64,000 bases of DNA from Nitrobacter sp035546855 (GTDB taxonomy: Bacteria > Pseudomonadota > Alphaproteobacteria > Rhizobiales > Xanthobacteraceae), in NCBI GenBank assembly GCA_035546855.1, contig DASZVY010000063.1, positions 1-64,000 on the forward strand, written 5' to 3'. Position 1 is the first letter of the stretch; every line of letters begins with the position of its first letter. Made by a program: the position numbers and the translations under genes. The notes under the pieces were generated by a model. The model was not told where the DNA came from and did not search any database. It saw only the letters and a program-made list of their open reading frames with translations. Below are positions 26,386 to 34,470 of the stretch, in pieces.

Positions 26386-28182
26386 TCAGCCGCCCTTGCC
26401 GTCGTCTTTCTTTTTATCGGGCGCCTTGTCCACCGCCACGGCCGGCGACGGGGCGTCAGGCAGGCCATGCTCGATCTTGGCCTCGATCTTGGGCAGTTCC
26501 TCGGGGTCCGGCTTGAGATCGCGCGCGTGCTGCCACTGGAATTTGGCCTCGAGCTTTCGGCCGACGCGCCAATAGGCGTCACCCAGGTGGTCGTTCACCG
26601 TCGGGTCTTCGGGCTTCAGGCTGATCGCCCGTTCCAGCGTCTTGACCGCCTCGTCGTAGTTGCCGATCCGGAAATAGGCCCAGCCAAGCGAGTCGACGAT
26701 GTAGCCGTCATCCGGCCGCTGGTCGACGGCGCGCTTGATCATCTTCATGGCTTCGTCGAGGTTCTCGCCCCGATCGATCCAGGAATAGCCGAGATAGTTC
26801 AGCACGTGCGGCTGGTCCGGCTGCAGTTCCAGCGCCTTCTTCATGTCGGCTTCGGCCTTGTCCCAGACCTTGGACCGCTCCTCGCAGATGCCGCGGAAAT
26901 AGTAATAGACCCAGTTCGGCTTGTCGGCGTTGGCGTTCATCACGTCGATGCCATGGCCGTAGGTCTGCGCGCAGTCGGCGAACTTCTTGCGCCCGCGCTC
27001 GACATTGCCGAGTGCAATGATCGCCTCGATGTCCTTGGGGTCCTGAGCGATGACGTCCTTGAGGATCTTGATCGCCTCCTCGCCACGGTCGACGGCGTCG
27101 AGGTCGGTCGCGAGTTGAATCTGGGCATTGCGCTTCAACGGCGAACTGGCCGGCATGCGCTCATAGACGCCGATGGCCATCTCCGGCTTCTTGACCGATT
27201 CGTACAGGTCGGCCAGCGACAGCAATGCCATCGGATGGTTCGGCGCGAGATAGAGGGCAAGTTGCAGGTACACCAGCGCCAGATCCTCGCCGCCGCGGCG
27301 GGTCAGCGAGGCCCCGATCCCGTACAGCGCCTCGGCCGCGCCCGCCTGGGGCGAATCGACCAGCGGCGGCAGTTTCTTGTCCGCCTTGGTCTCCTTGATC
27401 CCCTCGAGGATCAGCGGATGGCGGGCAAGCTTCTTGTCGAACGCCTCATAGACAGCGAGCGCCGCCTTGTCGTCCTTGTTGCGCGACAGCCAGCGCGCAT
27501 AGGCATCCGTCACCCGCAGCGCGGAATCGTCGAGCTTGTAGGCCCGCTCCAGCCGCTCGCCCGCGTCCTTCTGTTTGTTCGCGAGCTCGAGGATCAAGCC
27601 GGCATGGAGATCCTTGAAGATCGGATACCAGTCCGGACCGGCCAGCTTGTCGATATTGGCCACGGCGGTCCTGGGCTCGCCGGCTCCATAAGTTGCCCAG
27701 GCGGAGAGAAGGGTCGCCACGAGGTCCGTGATCGGCCCGCGCACCGACTGATTGAGATTGCGCTGGGCGGCAACGTACTTCTTCAGCTTGAGGTCGCGCA
27801 CGCCGACGACCAGCCGGGCAACGCGATTCGACTTGTCGGTGGCGAGGATTTTATCGGCGAGTTTCACCGCACCGTCGATATCGCCTTCAGCCAGCGACGA
27901 AATGAAGGCGCGATCGAGCAGTTCATTGTTCTTGGGATCGGTCCGCAACGCGGAGCGATAAAACGCCGCCGCCGACTTGGCATCGCGCTCGACGCTTGCA
28001 TGACGCGCGGCAAGATAGGCGCCGGCGGTCGTCATGGTTTTGAGATCGTGGGTCGTCGGGAACAGCGCCGAGCTGTCGGTGGGGTGATCCGGCGTCTGGG
28101 CCGAGAGCTGCGCGGGAACGAGCGCAAACGACGTCACGGCGGCGACCGCGATCGCCAGGCGGTTAAAGCGAAGGGACAGCAT
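26386..28182 (-). CDS. Exported TPR-repeat protein
   Basis: About 598 aa from the ATG at 28182, where a signal peptide begins (MLSLRFNRLAIAVAAVTSFALVPAQLSAQ). At least ten TPR-like units follow, for example AIIALGNVERGRKKFADCA, NYLGYSWIDRGENLDEAM and DSLGWAYFRIGNYDEAV. It ends in a Lys-rich tail (DKAPDKKKDDGKGG). Long single-signal TPR proteins like this act as periplasmic or outer-membrane scaffolds; no enzyme domain is seen. In relatives it stands between ispE and ETF-QO, as here. Confidence 0.88.
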   Translation of the reverse strand: MLSLRFNRLAIAVAAVTSFALVPAQLSAQTPDHPTDSSALFPTTHDLKTMTTAGAYLAARHASVERDAKSAAAFYRSALRTDPKNNELLDRAFISSLAEGDIDGAVKLADKILATDKSNRVARLVVGVRDLKLKKYVAAQRNLNQSVRGPITDLVATLLSAWATYGAGEPRTAVANIDKLAGPDWYPIFKDLHAGLILELANKQKDAGERLERAYKLDDSALRVTDAYARWLSRNKDDKAALAVYEAFDKKLARHPLILEGIKETKADKKLPPLVDSPQAGAAEALYGIGASLTRRGGEDLALVYLQLALYLAPNHPMALLSLADLYESVKKPEMAIGVYERMPASSPLKRNAQIQLATDLDAVDRGEEAIKILKDVIAQDPKDIEAIIALGNVERGRKKFADCAQTYGHGIDVMNANADKPNWVYYYFRGICEERSKVWDKAEADMKKALELQPDQPHVLNYLGYSWIDRGENLDEAMKMIKRAVDQRPDDGYIVDSLGWAYFRIGNYDEAVKTLERAISLKPEDPTVNDHLGDAYWRVGRKLEAKFQWQHARDLKPDPEELPKIEAKIEHGLPDAPSPAVAVDKAPDKKKDDGKGG

Positions 28183-28442
28183 CAGGATTTGCCTAGCTCC
28201 AGGGGTTTCACGGCAAGATCGTCGTCTCGGATGCGCAACCCGACCGGCAGCACCAAGGCGGTGGACAATGCCGCGTTTGACGCAGGTCCGCAAGGATGGC
28301 TCCGGGCGGATCGACTGCGGGGGCGATCACTCACTCCGGCAAAAATCGCCGCCGTTTCATGGCCGTAGCCTGAAAGCACGTCCACTGTGGCGTTATCGTG
28401 GCCGGGGGGCGCCGGCGCCGCGCCGGTCTCACGCGAATGTGG

Positions 28443-30104
28443 TCACATCGCCTCGTAGTTCGGACCGCCGCCGCCTTCCGGCGGAACCCAGGTGATGTTG
28501 CCGTTCGGATCCTTGACGTCGCAGGTTTTGCAATGGACGCAATTCTGCGCGTTGATCTGGTAGCGCACGCTCGATCCGTCCTCGACCCACTCATAAACGC
28601 CCGCCGGACAATACCGATTCGACGGGCCGGCGAAGACGTCATGCTCGGAGGTCTTCTGCAGGTTCATGTCGGCGACCTTCAGGTGCACCGGCTGGTCCTC
28701 TTCATGGTTGGTGTTGGAGAGGAACACCGACGACAGCTTGTCGAAGGTCAGCTTGCCGTCCGGTTTCGGGTATGGAATCCGCGCATGCGCCTTCGCCGGA
28801 TCGAGGGTCTTGCGGTCCGGCTTGCCATGCGACTGCGTGCCGAACAGCGAAAAGCCGAACAGCGTGTTGGTCCACATGTCGAGGCCGCCGAGCCCGACGC
28901 CGATGATGGTGCCGAACTTCGACCACAACGGCTTGACGTTGCGAACCTTGAACAGATCCTTGCCGACGGCGGAGTCGCGCCAGCCGTTTTCGTATTCGAC
29001 GAGTTCGTCGTTGGCCCGGCCTGCGCCGATGGCGGCCGCAACATGTTCCGCCGCCAGCATGCCGGTGCCCATGGCGTTGTGGACGCCCTTGATGCGGGGC
29101 ACGTTGACGAAGCCCGCGGCGCAGCCGATCAGCGCGCCGCCCGGGAACGTCAGACGCGGCACCGACTGATAGCCGCCCTCGGTGATCGCCCGCGCGCCGT
29201 AGGCGAGCCGCTTGCCACCCTCGAACACGCCGCGGATGGCGGGATGCGTCTTGAAGCGCTGGAACTCGTCGAACGGCGACAGATACGGATCGTCGTAATT
29301 CAGATGCACGACGAAGCCGACCGCGACGCGGTCGTCGTCATAGTGATAAAGAAACGAACCGCCGCCGGTGGAATTGTTGAGCGGCCAGCCGAACGAGTGC
29401 TGGATCAGACCTTTCTGATGCCTGGCCGGATCGATCTGCCAGACCTCCTTGAGGCCGATGCCGAATTTCGGCGGCTCGCTTTTCGCGTCGAGCCCGAATT
29501 TCGCGATCAACTGCTTCGACAGGCTGCCGCGCGCGCCCTCCGCGAACAGCGTGTACTTGCCGAGCAGTTCCATGCCGCGCGTGTAGGAATCCTTGTGCGA
29601 GCCGTCCTTGGCAACACCCATGTCGCCGGTGGCGATGCCGCGCACCGCGCCCTTGTCGTCGTAGAGCACTTCGACGGCGGCGAAGCCGGGATAGATTTCG
29701 ACGCCCAGCGCCTCGGCCTTCGGCGCGAGCCAGCGGCAGACATTGCCGAGCGAGCCGATGTAGCAGTGATGATTGTTCATCAGCGGCGGCATCAGGAAAT
29801 TCGGCAACCGGATCGCACCGCCCGCCGTCATCCAGTAGAACCGGTCGTCCTTGACCTGGGTCTTGAGCGGGCAGTCCGGATCGTCGCGCCAGTCCGGCAC
29901 CAGCTTGTCAAGACCGGCCGGATCGATCACCGCGCCGGACAGAATGTGCGCGCCGACCTCCGAGCCCTTCTCGACCACCACGATGCTGAGATCGGGATTG
30001 AGCTGCTTGAGCCGGATCGCCGCCGACAGGCCGGACGGTCCGGCGCCGACGATCACGACATCGAACTCCATGGACTCGCGGGGCGGCAATTCTTCGGTGC
30101 TCAT
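28443..30104 (-). CDS. Electron transfer flavoprotein-ubiquinone oxidoreductase
   Basis: 553 aa. N-terminal FAD site FDVVIVGAGPSGLSAAIRL; ubiquinone/membrane-facing middle; C-terminal [4Fe-4S] domain with Cys at about 499, 522, 525 and 528 (CPAGVYEW ... NCVHCKTCD), followed by DPNGNITWVPPEGGGGPNY, the normal family end. Passes electrons from acyl-CoA and other dehydrogenases via ETF to ubiquinone at the inner membrane. ETF subunits are not in the window. Divergent from the uracil-DNA glycosylase gene across 135 bp. Confidence 0.97.
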   Translation of the reverse strand: MSTEELPPRESMEFDVVIVGAGPSGLSAAIRLKQLNPDLSIVVVEKGSEVGAHILSGAVIDPAGLDKLVPDWRDDPDCPLKTQVKDDRFYWMTAGGAIRLPNFLMPPLMNNHHCYIGSLGNVCRWLAPKAEALGVEIYPGFAAVEVLYDDKGAVRGIATGDMGVAKDGSHKDSYTRGMELLGKYTLFAEGARGSLSKQLIAKFGLDAKSEPPKFGIGLKEVWQIDPARHQKGLIQHSFGWPLNNSTGGGSFLYHYDDDRVAVGFVVHLNYDDPYLSPFDEFQRFKTHPAIRGVFEGGKRLAYGARAITEGGYQSVPRLTFPGGALIGCAAGFVNVPRIKGVHNAMGTGMLAAEHVAAAIGAGRANDELVEYENGWRDSAVGKDLFKVRNVKPLWSKFGTIIGVGLGGLDMWTNTLFGFSLFGTQSHGKPDRKTLDPAKAHARIPYPKPDGKLTFDKLSSVFLSNTNHEEDQPVHLKVADMNLQKTSEHDVFAGPSNRYCPAGVYEWVEDGSSVRYQINAQNCVHCKTCDVKDPNGNITWVPPEGGGGPNYEAM

Positions 30105-30239
30105 GATCTGGTCCCGGCAACAGGTGATTTGTAATGCTTCTAAGGGTTGTTGTTTCCGATTTTTTGCCGGAGAACAACCACGGAATGCTCGTTCAGGCGT
30201 TTCCCCAGAGCCCGATCCGATTAAACTTCGGCAAAACCC

Positions 30240-31070
30240 TTGTATGCCAGCATGATTCCAGACCGCGCACCGACGATCCGCGAACTGCTCGATTTCTATC
30301 GGGAAGCCGGAGTGGATTGCGCGCTCGCGGAAACGCCGGTCGACCGGCTGGCCGCCGAGGAACAGCCTGCGGCGCCGGTCACGCCGATCCCCGCTCCGCC
30401 ACCCGTGACAAAGCCGGTCGCAGCCGCCACGCCGCGCGGCGATCCGGCGCCGCCGCCCGATGTCGCGATTTCATCGGCACGCGACGCCGCCCGGACCGCG
30501 CCCACGCTCGAAGCCCTGCGCGCGATGCTCAATGCCTTCGACGGCTGCGCGCTGAAGTTCACCGCGACCCAGCTCGTCTTTGCCGACGGCAATCCGGCCG
30601 CGCGGCTGATGTTTGTCGGCGAGGCCCCCGGCCGCGACGAAGACCTCGAGGGTCTGCCGTTCGTCGGCCGCTCGGGACAACTGCTCAACCGCATGATCGC
30701 GGCGATCGGTCTCAAGCGCAGCGACGTCTATATCGCCAACGTGATTCCATGGCGGCCGCCGGGCAACCGCACCCCGACGCCGCAGGAGACGCAGATCTGC
30801 TTGCCTTTCATCCAGCGCCAGATCGAACTGGTGAATCCGGACGTGCTGGTGACGCTCGGCAATCCCTCGACCCAGACCCTGCTCGGAACGCGCGAGGGCA
30901 TCATGAAAACCCGCGGCCGCTGGATCGACTACAATACCGGGACCCGGACCATCCGCGCCATGGCGACCTTCCATCCGGCCTACCTGCTCCGCTCGCCGGC
31001 CTCCAAGCGCCTGTCATGGATCGACCTGCGCGCCATCGCCACGGCGCTGGCGCAGCCGTCAAGTCGCTGA
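30240..31070 (+). CDS. Family 4-like uracil-DNA glycosylase lacking half of the Fe-S cysteines
   Basis: 276 aa: a Pro/Ala-rich N-terminal region (residues 1-95), then the UDG domain with motif A GEAPGRDED (127-135), GLPFVGRSGQLLNRM, IPWRPPGNRTPTPQE and motif B FHPAYLLR. Family 4 enzymes bind [4Fe-4S] through four Cys. Here only C103 (equivalent of the second Cys) and the Cys in QTQICLPF remain; the first is Phe and the third is Trp (NVIPW). The cluster is therefore probably absent, as in some alphaproteobacterial relatives. Removes uracil (deaminated cytosine) from DNA. Confidence 0.88.
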   Translation: MYASMIPDRAPTIRELLDFYREAGVDCALAETPVDRLAAEEQPAAPVTPIPAPPPVTKPVAAATPRGDPAPPPDVAISSARDAARTAPTLEALRAMLNAFDGCALKFTATQLVFADGNPAARLMFVGEAPGRDEDLEGLPFVGRSGQLLNRMIAAIGLKRSDVYIANVIPWRPPGNRTPTPQETQICLPFIQRQIELVNPDVLVTLGNPSTQTLLGTREGIMKTRGRWIDYNTGTRTIRAMATFHPAYLLRSPASKRLSWIDLRAIATALAQPSSR

Positions 31071-31080
31071 GCTGATCGTA

Positions 31081-32589
31081 TCAGGGTGTCCGAGGCCGCA
31101 CGATCGCCCAGCCGATCCGCAGGGTCGGCTGCCGGCCGTTGACCAGACGATCGAACGCGCGCGGGATTTCCGGCACGAGACCGGGAAACCGTTTCGCGAT
31201 ATCGTCCGGAGGCTTCCCGGCCGTATCGGCGGCGCGCCAGACCACGATGCCGCCTTGCGCGTTAAAGGCCGCGATCGGCAGCCACGGCGTTCGCTGCGGC
31301 GTCGCATCCAGCAGCAAACGCGGACGGGTGGCGCCGAGCCCGACCAGCGCCGCGATTTGCGGATCGCCGGCGACCGCCTGAAGAGGCCGATTGGTGCGCC
31401 GCTCGAAACTCTCGCCGAAAAACCGGCCGATGTCCGACGCCGGCGCCGACGTCGCAACCTCGCGGTCCGTGAACCATGGCTGCAACACGATCAGACCGAC
31501 GAGCCCGATCGCAGGCGCCACCACGGCCACCAGCCAGACGACGCGCAGGATGCGCTGACGACGCAGCGCGATGAGATCGCCCGATACAACGATGACAGCC
31601 AGGCCGGACAGCAGCAGCGCGATCGCCGGTCCGCCGGCGCCATCATCGAAACCCAACAAGGTGGAAACCAGACTCGCAAGCAGCGCAGGCGCCAGCGCGA
31701 AGAAATAGACGAACCGTTTGGCCAACGGACCGACGGGCGGGCGAAAGATCACCGGCGCGTCGTCCGAGTTGCGGGCGACCAGGCGCGAATCGAGAACCAC
31801 CAGCACGCCGATGCCGACCATCGCCAGCACCAGACCGCCGAGCGCATCGCCCCAGTGCAGCAGGCGCGCGCTGAGTTGATCGACAGCAGGCCAGTGCGGC
31901 AGGACCAGCGCATGAGCGCGCACCAGCCAGATCACGTAGGGCAGCACCAGCGCGGCAACCACGGACAGGGCGAACAGCGGATCGAGCGACAGCAGGGTGT
32001 CGCGGCCGCGGCGGGTCGCCACTGCGAAAATCAGCAGCAGGAGCAAGAGCCCGGTCGCCGCCGGGGTCGTCAGCAACAGCAGTCCCGCCTCCATCGACAG
32101 CGCGAACCAGGCGTTGCGCCGGCCCTGCCCAATGATCTGCCAGAAATGCAACAACGCCAGCGACCACAGCGGCAGCGCCAGCACCTTGGGCCCGAAGGCG
32201 AGACCGGGGACGCCGAAGGCAGTCACCGTCATCGTCAGGAGAACGGCGAGCACCGCGTGCTGTGGACCGGCGATCCGGCTCCCGAGGCCGTAAAGCGCGC
32301 GAAAGGCCAGAACGAAACAAAGCTGGGACAGCACGTAAACGCCGAAGACGTGGTTGCCGGCCAGCCGGAAGGCGATGTCAGCCAGCCAGAACGCCAGCGG
32401 CGGCCCAAGATCGGTCCCGACCTGATATTCGCGTCCAAAGGCCAGCACGGTGGCCAGATCGCCGGGCGGGCTGCGGAAGAACAGCAGCGGCACGATCAGC
32501 CACAGCGCCGCCTGACACAGCACCACGGTCCAGAACACCAATCGCGGCCTGGCGCGTATCAGTTCAACAACCAGCGACGTGAAACGCAT
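31081..32589 (-). CDS. GT39/ArnT-like membrane glycosyltransferase or related multi-TM protein
   Basis: About 502 aa from the ATG at 32589 (MRFTSLVVELIRARPRLVFW). Ten or more hydrophobic helices fill residues 15-420. The first periplasmic loop has PPGDLATVLAFGREYQVGTDLGPPLAFWLADIAF, resembling the acidic loop of polyprenyl-phosphate sugar transferases (GT39/GT83, ArnT). A soluble C-terminal domain follows. Likely uses a lipid-linked sugar on the periplasmic side; donor and acceptor are unknown. Convergent with the UDG gene, whose stop is 10 bp away. Confidence 0.75.
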   Translation of the reverse strand: MRFTSLVVELIRARPRLVFWTVVLCQAALWLIVPLLFFRSPPGDLATVLAFGREYQVGTDLGPPLAFWLADIAFRLAGNHVFGVYVLSQLCFVLAFRALYGLGSRIAGPQHAVLAVLLTMTVTAFGVPGLAFGPKVLALPLWSLALLHFWQIIGQGRRNAWFALSMEAGLLLLTTPAATGLLLLLLIFAVATRRGRDTLLSLDPLFALSVVAALVLPYVIWLVRAHALVLPHWPAVDQLSARLLHWGDALGGLVLAMVGIGVLVVLDSRLVARNSDDAPVIFRPPVGPLAKRFVYFFALAPALLASLVSTLLGFDDGAGGPAIALLLSGLAVIVVSGDLIALRRQRILRVVWLVAVVAPAIGLVGLIVLQPWFTDREVATSAPASDIGRFFGESFERRTNRPLQAVAGDPQIAALVGLGATRPRLLLDATPQRTPWLPIAAFNAQGGIVVWRAADTAGKPPDDIAKRFPGLVPEIPRAFDRLVNGRQPTLRIGWAIVRPRTP

Positions 32590-32669
32590 GAAGAGCCCGG
32601 CAGGACGCGATATCGCGGCAGAATGACCGAGAGTGATAAGCGGCGCGCCCCGCCGAAGCAACCTTGCGG

Positions 32670-33404
32670 TCAGGCGGTCGCTTCGAGCGTGATGGTCGTT
32701 TCCGCCAGAACGACGCCGTCAGCGCTCAAAGCCAGTTGCCGTTCCCGCGCCGCAACCACCGGGGCGAAGAAGCTGCGGTGATGCGAACTTGGTCCAAGCC
32801 GCTGGAGCGCGCTGAGATGTTCGGGGACCGCATAGCCCATGTGGTTCTCGAACCCGTAGCCGGGGCACTCCTGCGCCAGCTTGCACATCAGCCGGTCGCG
32901 CGTGACCTTGGCGACGATCGAGGCTGCCGCGATCGACAGCACGAGACCGTCGCCGCCGATCACCGCTTCGCAATCGCACGCCGTCTCGATCCGGTCGCGG
33001 CCATCGACAAACACATGCTTCGGCATCTCCGGCAGCGCATGCACCGCCCGCGCCAAAGCCCATAGCGACGCGCGCAGGATATTGTCGCGGTCGATCCGCG
33101 CCGGCGACGCGAACGCCACCGCGAACGAACTCGTCGCCGTGATCTCCTCGAACAGTTCCTCGCGGCGCGCCGCCGTGAGGCGCTTGGAATCGTCGATCCC
33201 TCTTGGAATCCGCTTCGGATCGAGCACTACCGCCGCCGCGACCACCGGCCCTGCCAGCGGGCCCCGCCCGACCTCGTCGCAACCGGCGACCGGCCAGACG
33301 CCCTGCTTCATCAGCGCGCGCTCGCGTTTGAAGCTTGGCGGCGCGGCGGCGACGACAGCCTTTTGCGATTTCGCCGGACCCTTGTCTGACCTTCCACGAA
33401 TCAT
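32670..33404 (-). CDS. rnhB: Ribonuclease HII
   Basis: About 244 aa from the ATG at 33404 (MIRGRSDKGPAK), as in related alphaproteobacteria; ATGs at 33425 and 33440 are possible. RNase HII core: VAGCDEVGRGPLAGPVVAAAV with the catalytic Asp-Glu, IDDSKRLTAARREEL, VDGRDR, and SIAAASIVAKVTRDRLM with YGFENHMGY. Removes ribonucleotides from DNA-RNA hybrids. In relatives ccrM follows rnhB divergently; here ccrM is about 6.6 kb to the right. Confidence 0.95.
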   Translation of the reverse strand: MIRGRSDKGPAKSQKAVVAAAPPSFKRERALMKQGVWPVAGCDEVGRGPLAGPVVAAAVVLDPKRIPRGIDDSKRLTAARREELFEEITATSSFAVAFASPARIDRDNILRASLWALARAVHALPEMPKHVFVDGRDRIETACDCEAVIGGDGLVLSIAAASIVAKVTRDRLMCKLAQECPGYGFENHMGYAVPEHLSALQRLGPSSHHRSFFAPVVAARERQLALSADGVVLAETTITLEATA

Positions 33405-33543
33405 GGGGCTGATGCTGGGCATCATCCCGCGCCGGCGCAACCGAAAACGGATCGATTTTCCCGCTATTCAGATTCGCATTCGGATTTGCGCGGTTCCGGC
33501 GCCCCGTTGCGGCGGCGGCTCGGCGCATGAGGCGTCCGCCGGC

Positions 33544-33777
33544 TTACGGACCATCCGCCGCTGTTCCTGGAGTCCGCAGCGCGGCGCAGACCAGGAGGTC
33601 GTGAACCAGAATGCGGGCAAGCCTGATCGGCTCCATCCTATCGAGGTCGGCCACCGCCCGGTAGCCGCCCGTCGCCACGGCAAGCCGCGTCCCGATCACG
33701 CGGTAGACGCAGCGGTGCGTGCGGCCTTCAAGGCAATCGTCGAACGCGACCGTGCCGCCGTTGCGTTGGGACATCAT
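33544..33777 (-). CDS. Possible small hypothetical protein
   Basis: 77-codon frame beginning with two Met codons. The translation has a plausible mixed composition in the middle (THRCVYRVIGTRLAVATGGYRAVADLDRMEPIRLARILVHDL), but no ribosome-binding site is visible and nothing is recognised. It could be a short regulatory or PilZ-like remnant. Listed because the gap otherwise has no gene; it may well be non-coding. Confidence 0.25.
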   Translation of the reverse strand: MMSQRNGGTVAFDDCLEGRTHRCVYRVIGTRLAVATGGYRAVADLDRMEPIRLARILVHDLLVCAALRTPGTAADGP

Positions 33778-33867
33778 GCAACCACGAACTCTGTTGGCCT
33801 GCGCAAATCGGAGGGCTTGCGAGCGAGGCCGTCTCGAAAATCCTGCGGCCGATGTTTACCGGGCTCG

Positions 33868-33880
33868 CGTATATTATACG
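33868..33880. promoter_or_regulatory. 13-bp AT-rich palindrome upstream of the XRE gene
   Basis: CGTATA-T-TATACG, a perfect palindrome about 47 bp before the XRE regulator start, in an otherwise GC-rich region. It overlaps a -10-like TATTAT and is followed by TTAAAG. Size and position fit an operator for an autoregulatory small XRE repressor; this is inferred. Confidence 0.4.
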
Positions 33881-33926
33881 TTAAAGCGTGTAGCCCGATT
33901 TGAGCATGGATGCATCATCCTGACGG

Positions 33927-34172
33927 ATGAAGCGACGAAATCCCGCTCACACAAAACAAATGCTTGCCCGCAATCTCCGCCGGCTGCGACGGGAACGGGC
34001 ATGGTCGCAGCACGATCTGGCCGCCGAGGCCAATGTCCGCCAGGCCCTCATCAGCGCACTGGAGGTCGGCAACGCCAATCCGACGCTGGACTCGCTCGAC
34101 AGGATCGCCGCCGCGCTGAAGGTCCAGGTGACGGACCTTCTGGCGGCGTCACATCCGCCGGATACCCGCTAG
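33927..34172 (+). CDS. Small XRE-family helix-turn-helix regulator
   Basis: 81 aa, essentially one HTH_3 domain: LARNLRRLRRERAWSQHDLAAEANVRQALISALEVGNANPTLDSLDRIAAALKV, with the recognition helix RQALISALEVG. No second domain. The TAG stop lies inside the CTAG end of repeat copy C (34169-34172), so the element begins exactly at the gene end. The upstream palindrome at 33868-33880 is a candidate operator. No toxin or partner gene is adjacent. Confidence 0.88.
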   Translation: MKRRNPAHTKQMLARNLRRLRRERAWSQHDLAAEANVRQALISALEVGNANPTLDSLDRIAAALKVQVTDLLAASHPPDTR

Positions 34173-34245
34173 TGTCCGAAAATCCGAAGCTCGCCTTGTT
34201 CGGCGGCGTTCTCCGGAGCGAACGTCGGGTTCGAAAGGACACCCG
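34169..34245. repeat. CTAG-ended palindromic element, copy C
   Basis: Left arm CTAGTGTCCGAAAATCC, then a core from GAAGCTCGCC to GGAGCGAACGTC of the same 41-bp length as copy A; the right arm, read inverted, is CGGGTGTCCTTTCGAACCC. The first CTAG contains the stop codon of the XRE gene. It is the first of three repeats that fill the convergent gap up to 34470. Confidence 0.7.
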
Positions 34246-34285
34246 CAGGTCTGGAGCAAATTTCATTCAAGTTAAATCACCCCAG

Positions 34286-34375
34286 CGTCATGACCGGGCT
34301 TGTCCCGGCCATCCACGTCTTTGAACCTGCGATGCTTTTAAGACGTGGATACCCGGCATAAAGCCGGGCATGACG
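34286..34375. repeat. REP-like palindrome family 1, copy 1
   Basis: 90-bp element running from CGTCATGACCGGGCTTGTCC... to ...CCGGGCATGACG. Each arm carries its own small hairpin (CCGGGC-TTGT-CCCGG and CCCGGC-ATAAA-GCCGGG), and ATCCACGTCTT pairs with AAGACGTGGAT, giving a cloverleaf-like fold. It lies between two CTAG-type elements in the convergent gap XRE / radical SAM. Further copies: 45021, 50231, 52965, 53834 and a half at 53938. Confidence 0.85.
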
Positions 34376-34392
34376 GATCATGCCCTGAGATT

Positions 34393-34470
34393 CCAGCGTG
34401 GTTTGGATTCAGAAGTTCGCTTGTCGGACTCGCTGAGATCATGCAGCGAACTTCTGAACCACCACACTAG
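34393..34470. repeat. CTAG-ended palindromic element, copy B
   Basis: Outer ends CCAG (left) and CTAG (right). Read on the minus strand, the arm is CTAGTGTGGTGGTTCA then GAAGTTCGC; the inner part has GCATGATC as in copy A, and GCGAACTTCTGAATCC closes the palindrome. The CTAG at 34467-34470 holds the TAG stop codon of the radical SAM gene (34467-34469). Confidence 0.75.

Larger units (their letters stand above)
33405..33926. other. 522-bp gap before the XRE gene
   Basis: Contains one weak minus-strand frame (33544-33777) listed separately, the upstream region of rnhB, and a palindrome at 33868-33880. I see no other coding signal. Frames on the plus strand here have no ribosome-binding site or recognisable product. 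Confidence 0.5.

Noticed and set aside
26248..30134. Two long plus-strand frames opposite the TPR protein and ETF-QO
   Set aside because: Both lie antisense to genes with clear family motifs and signal peptides; shadow translations only.
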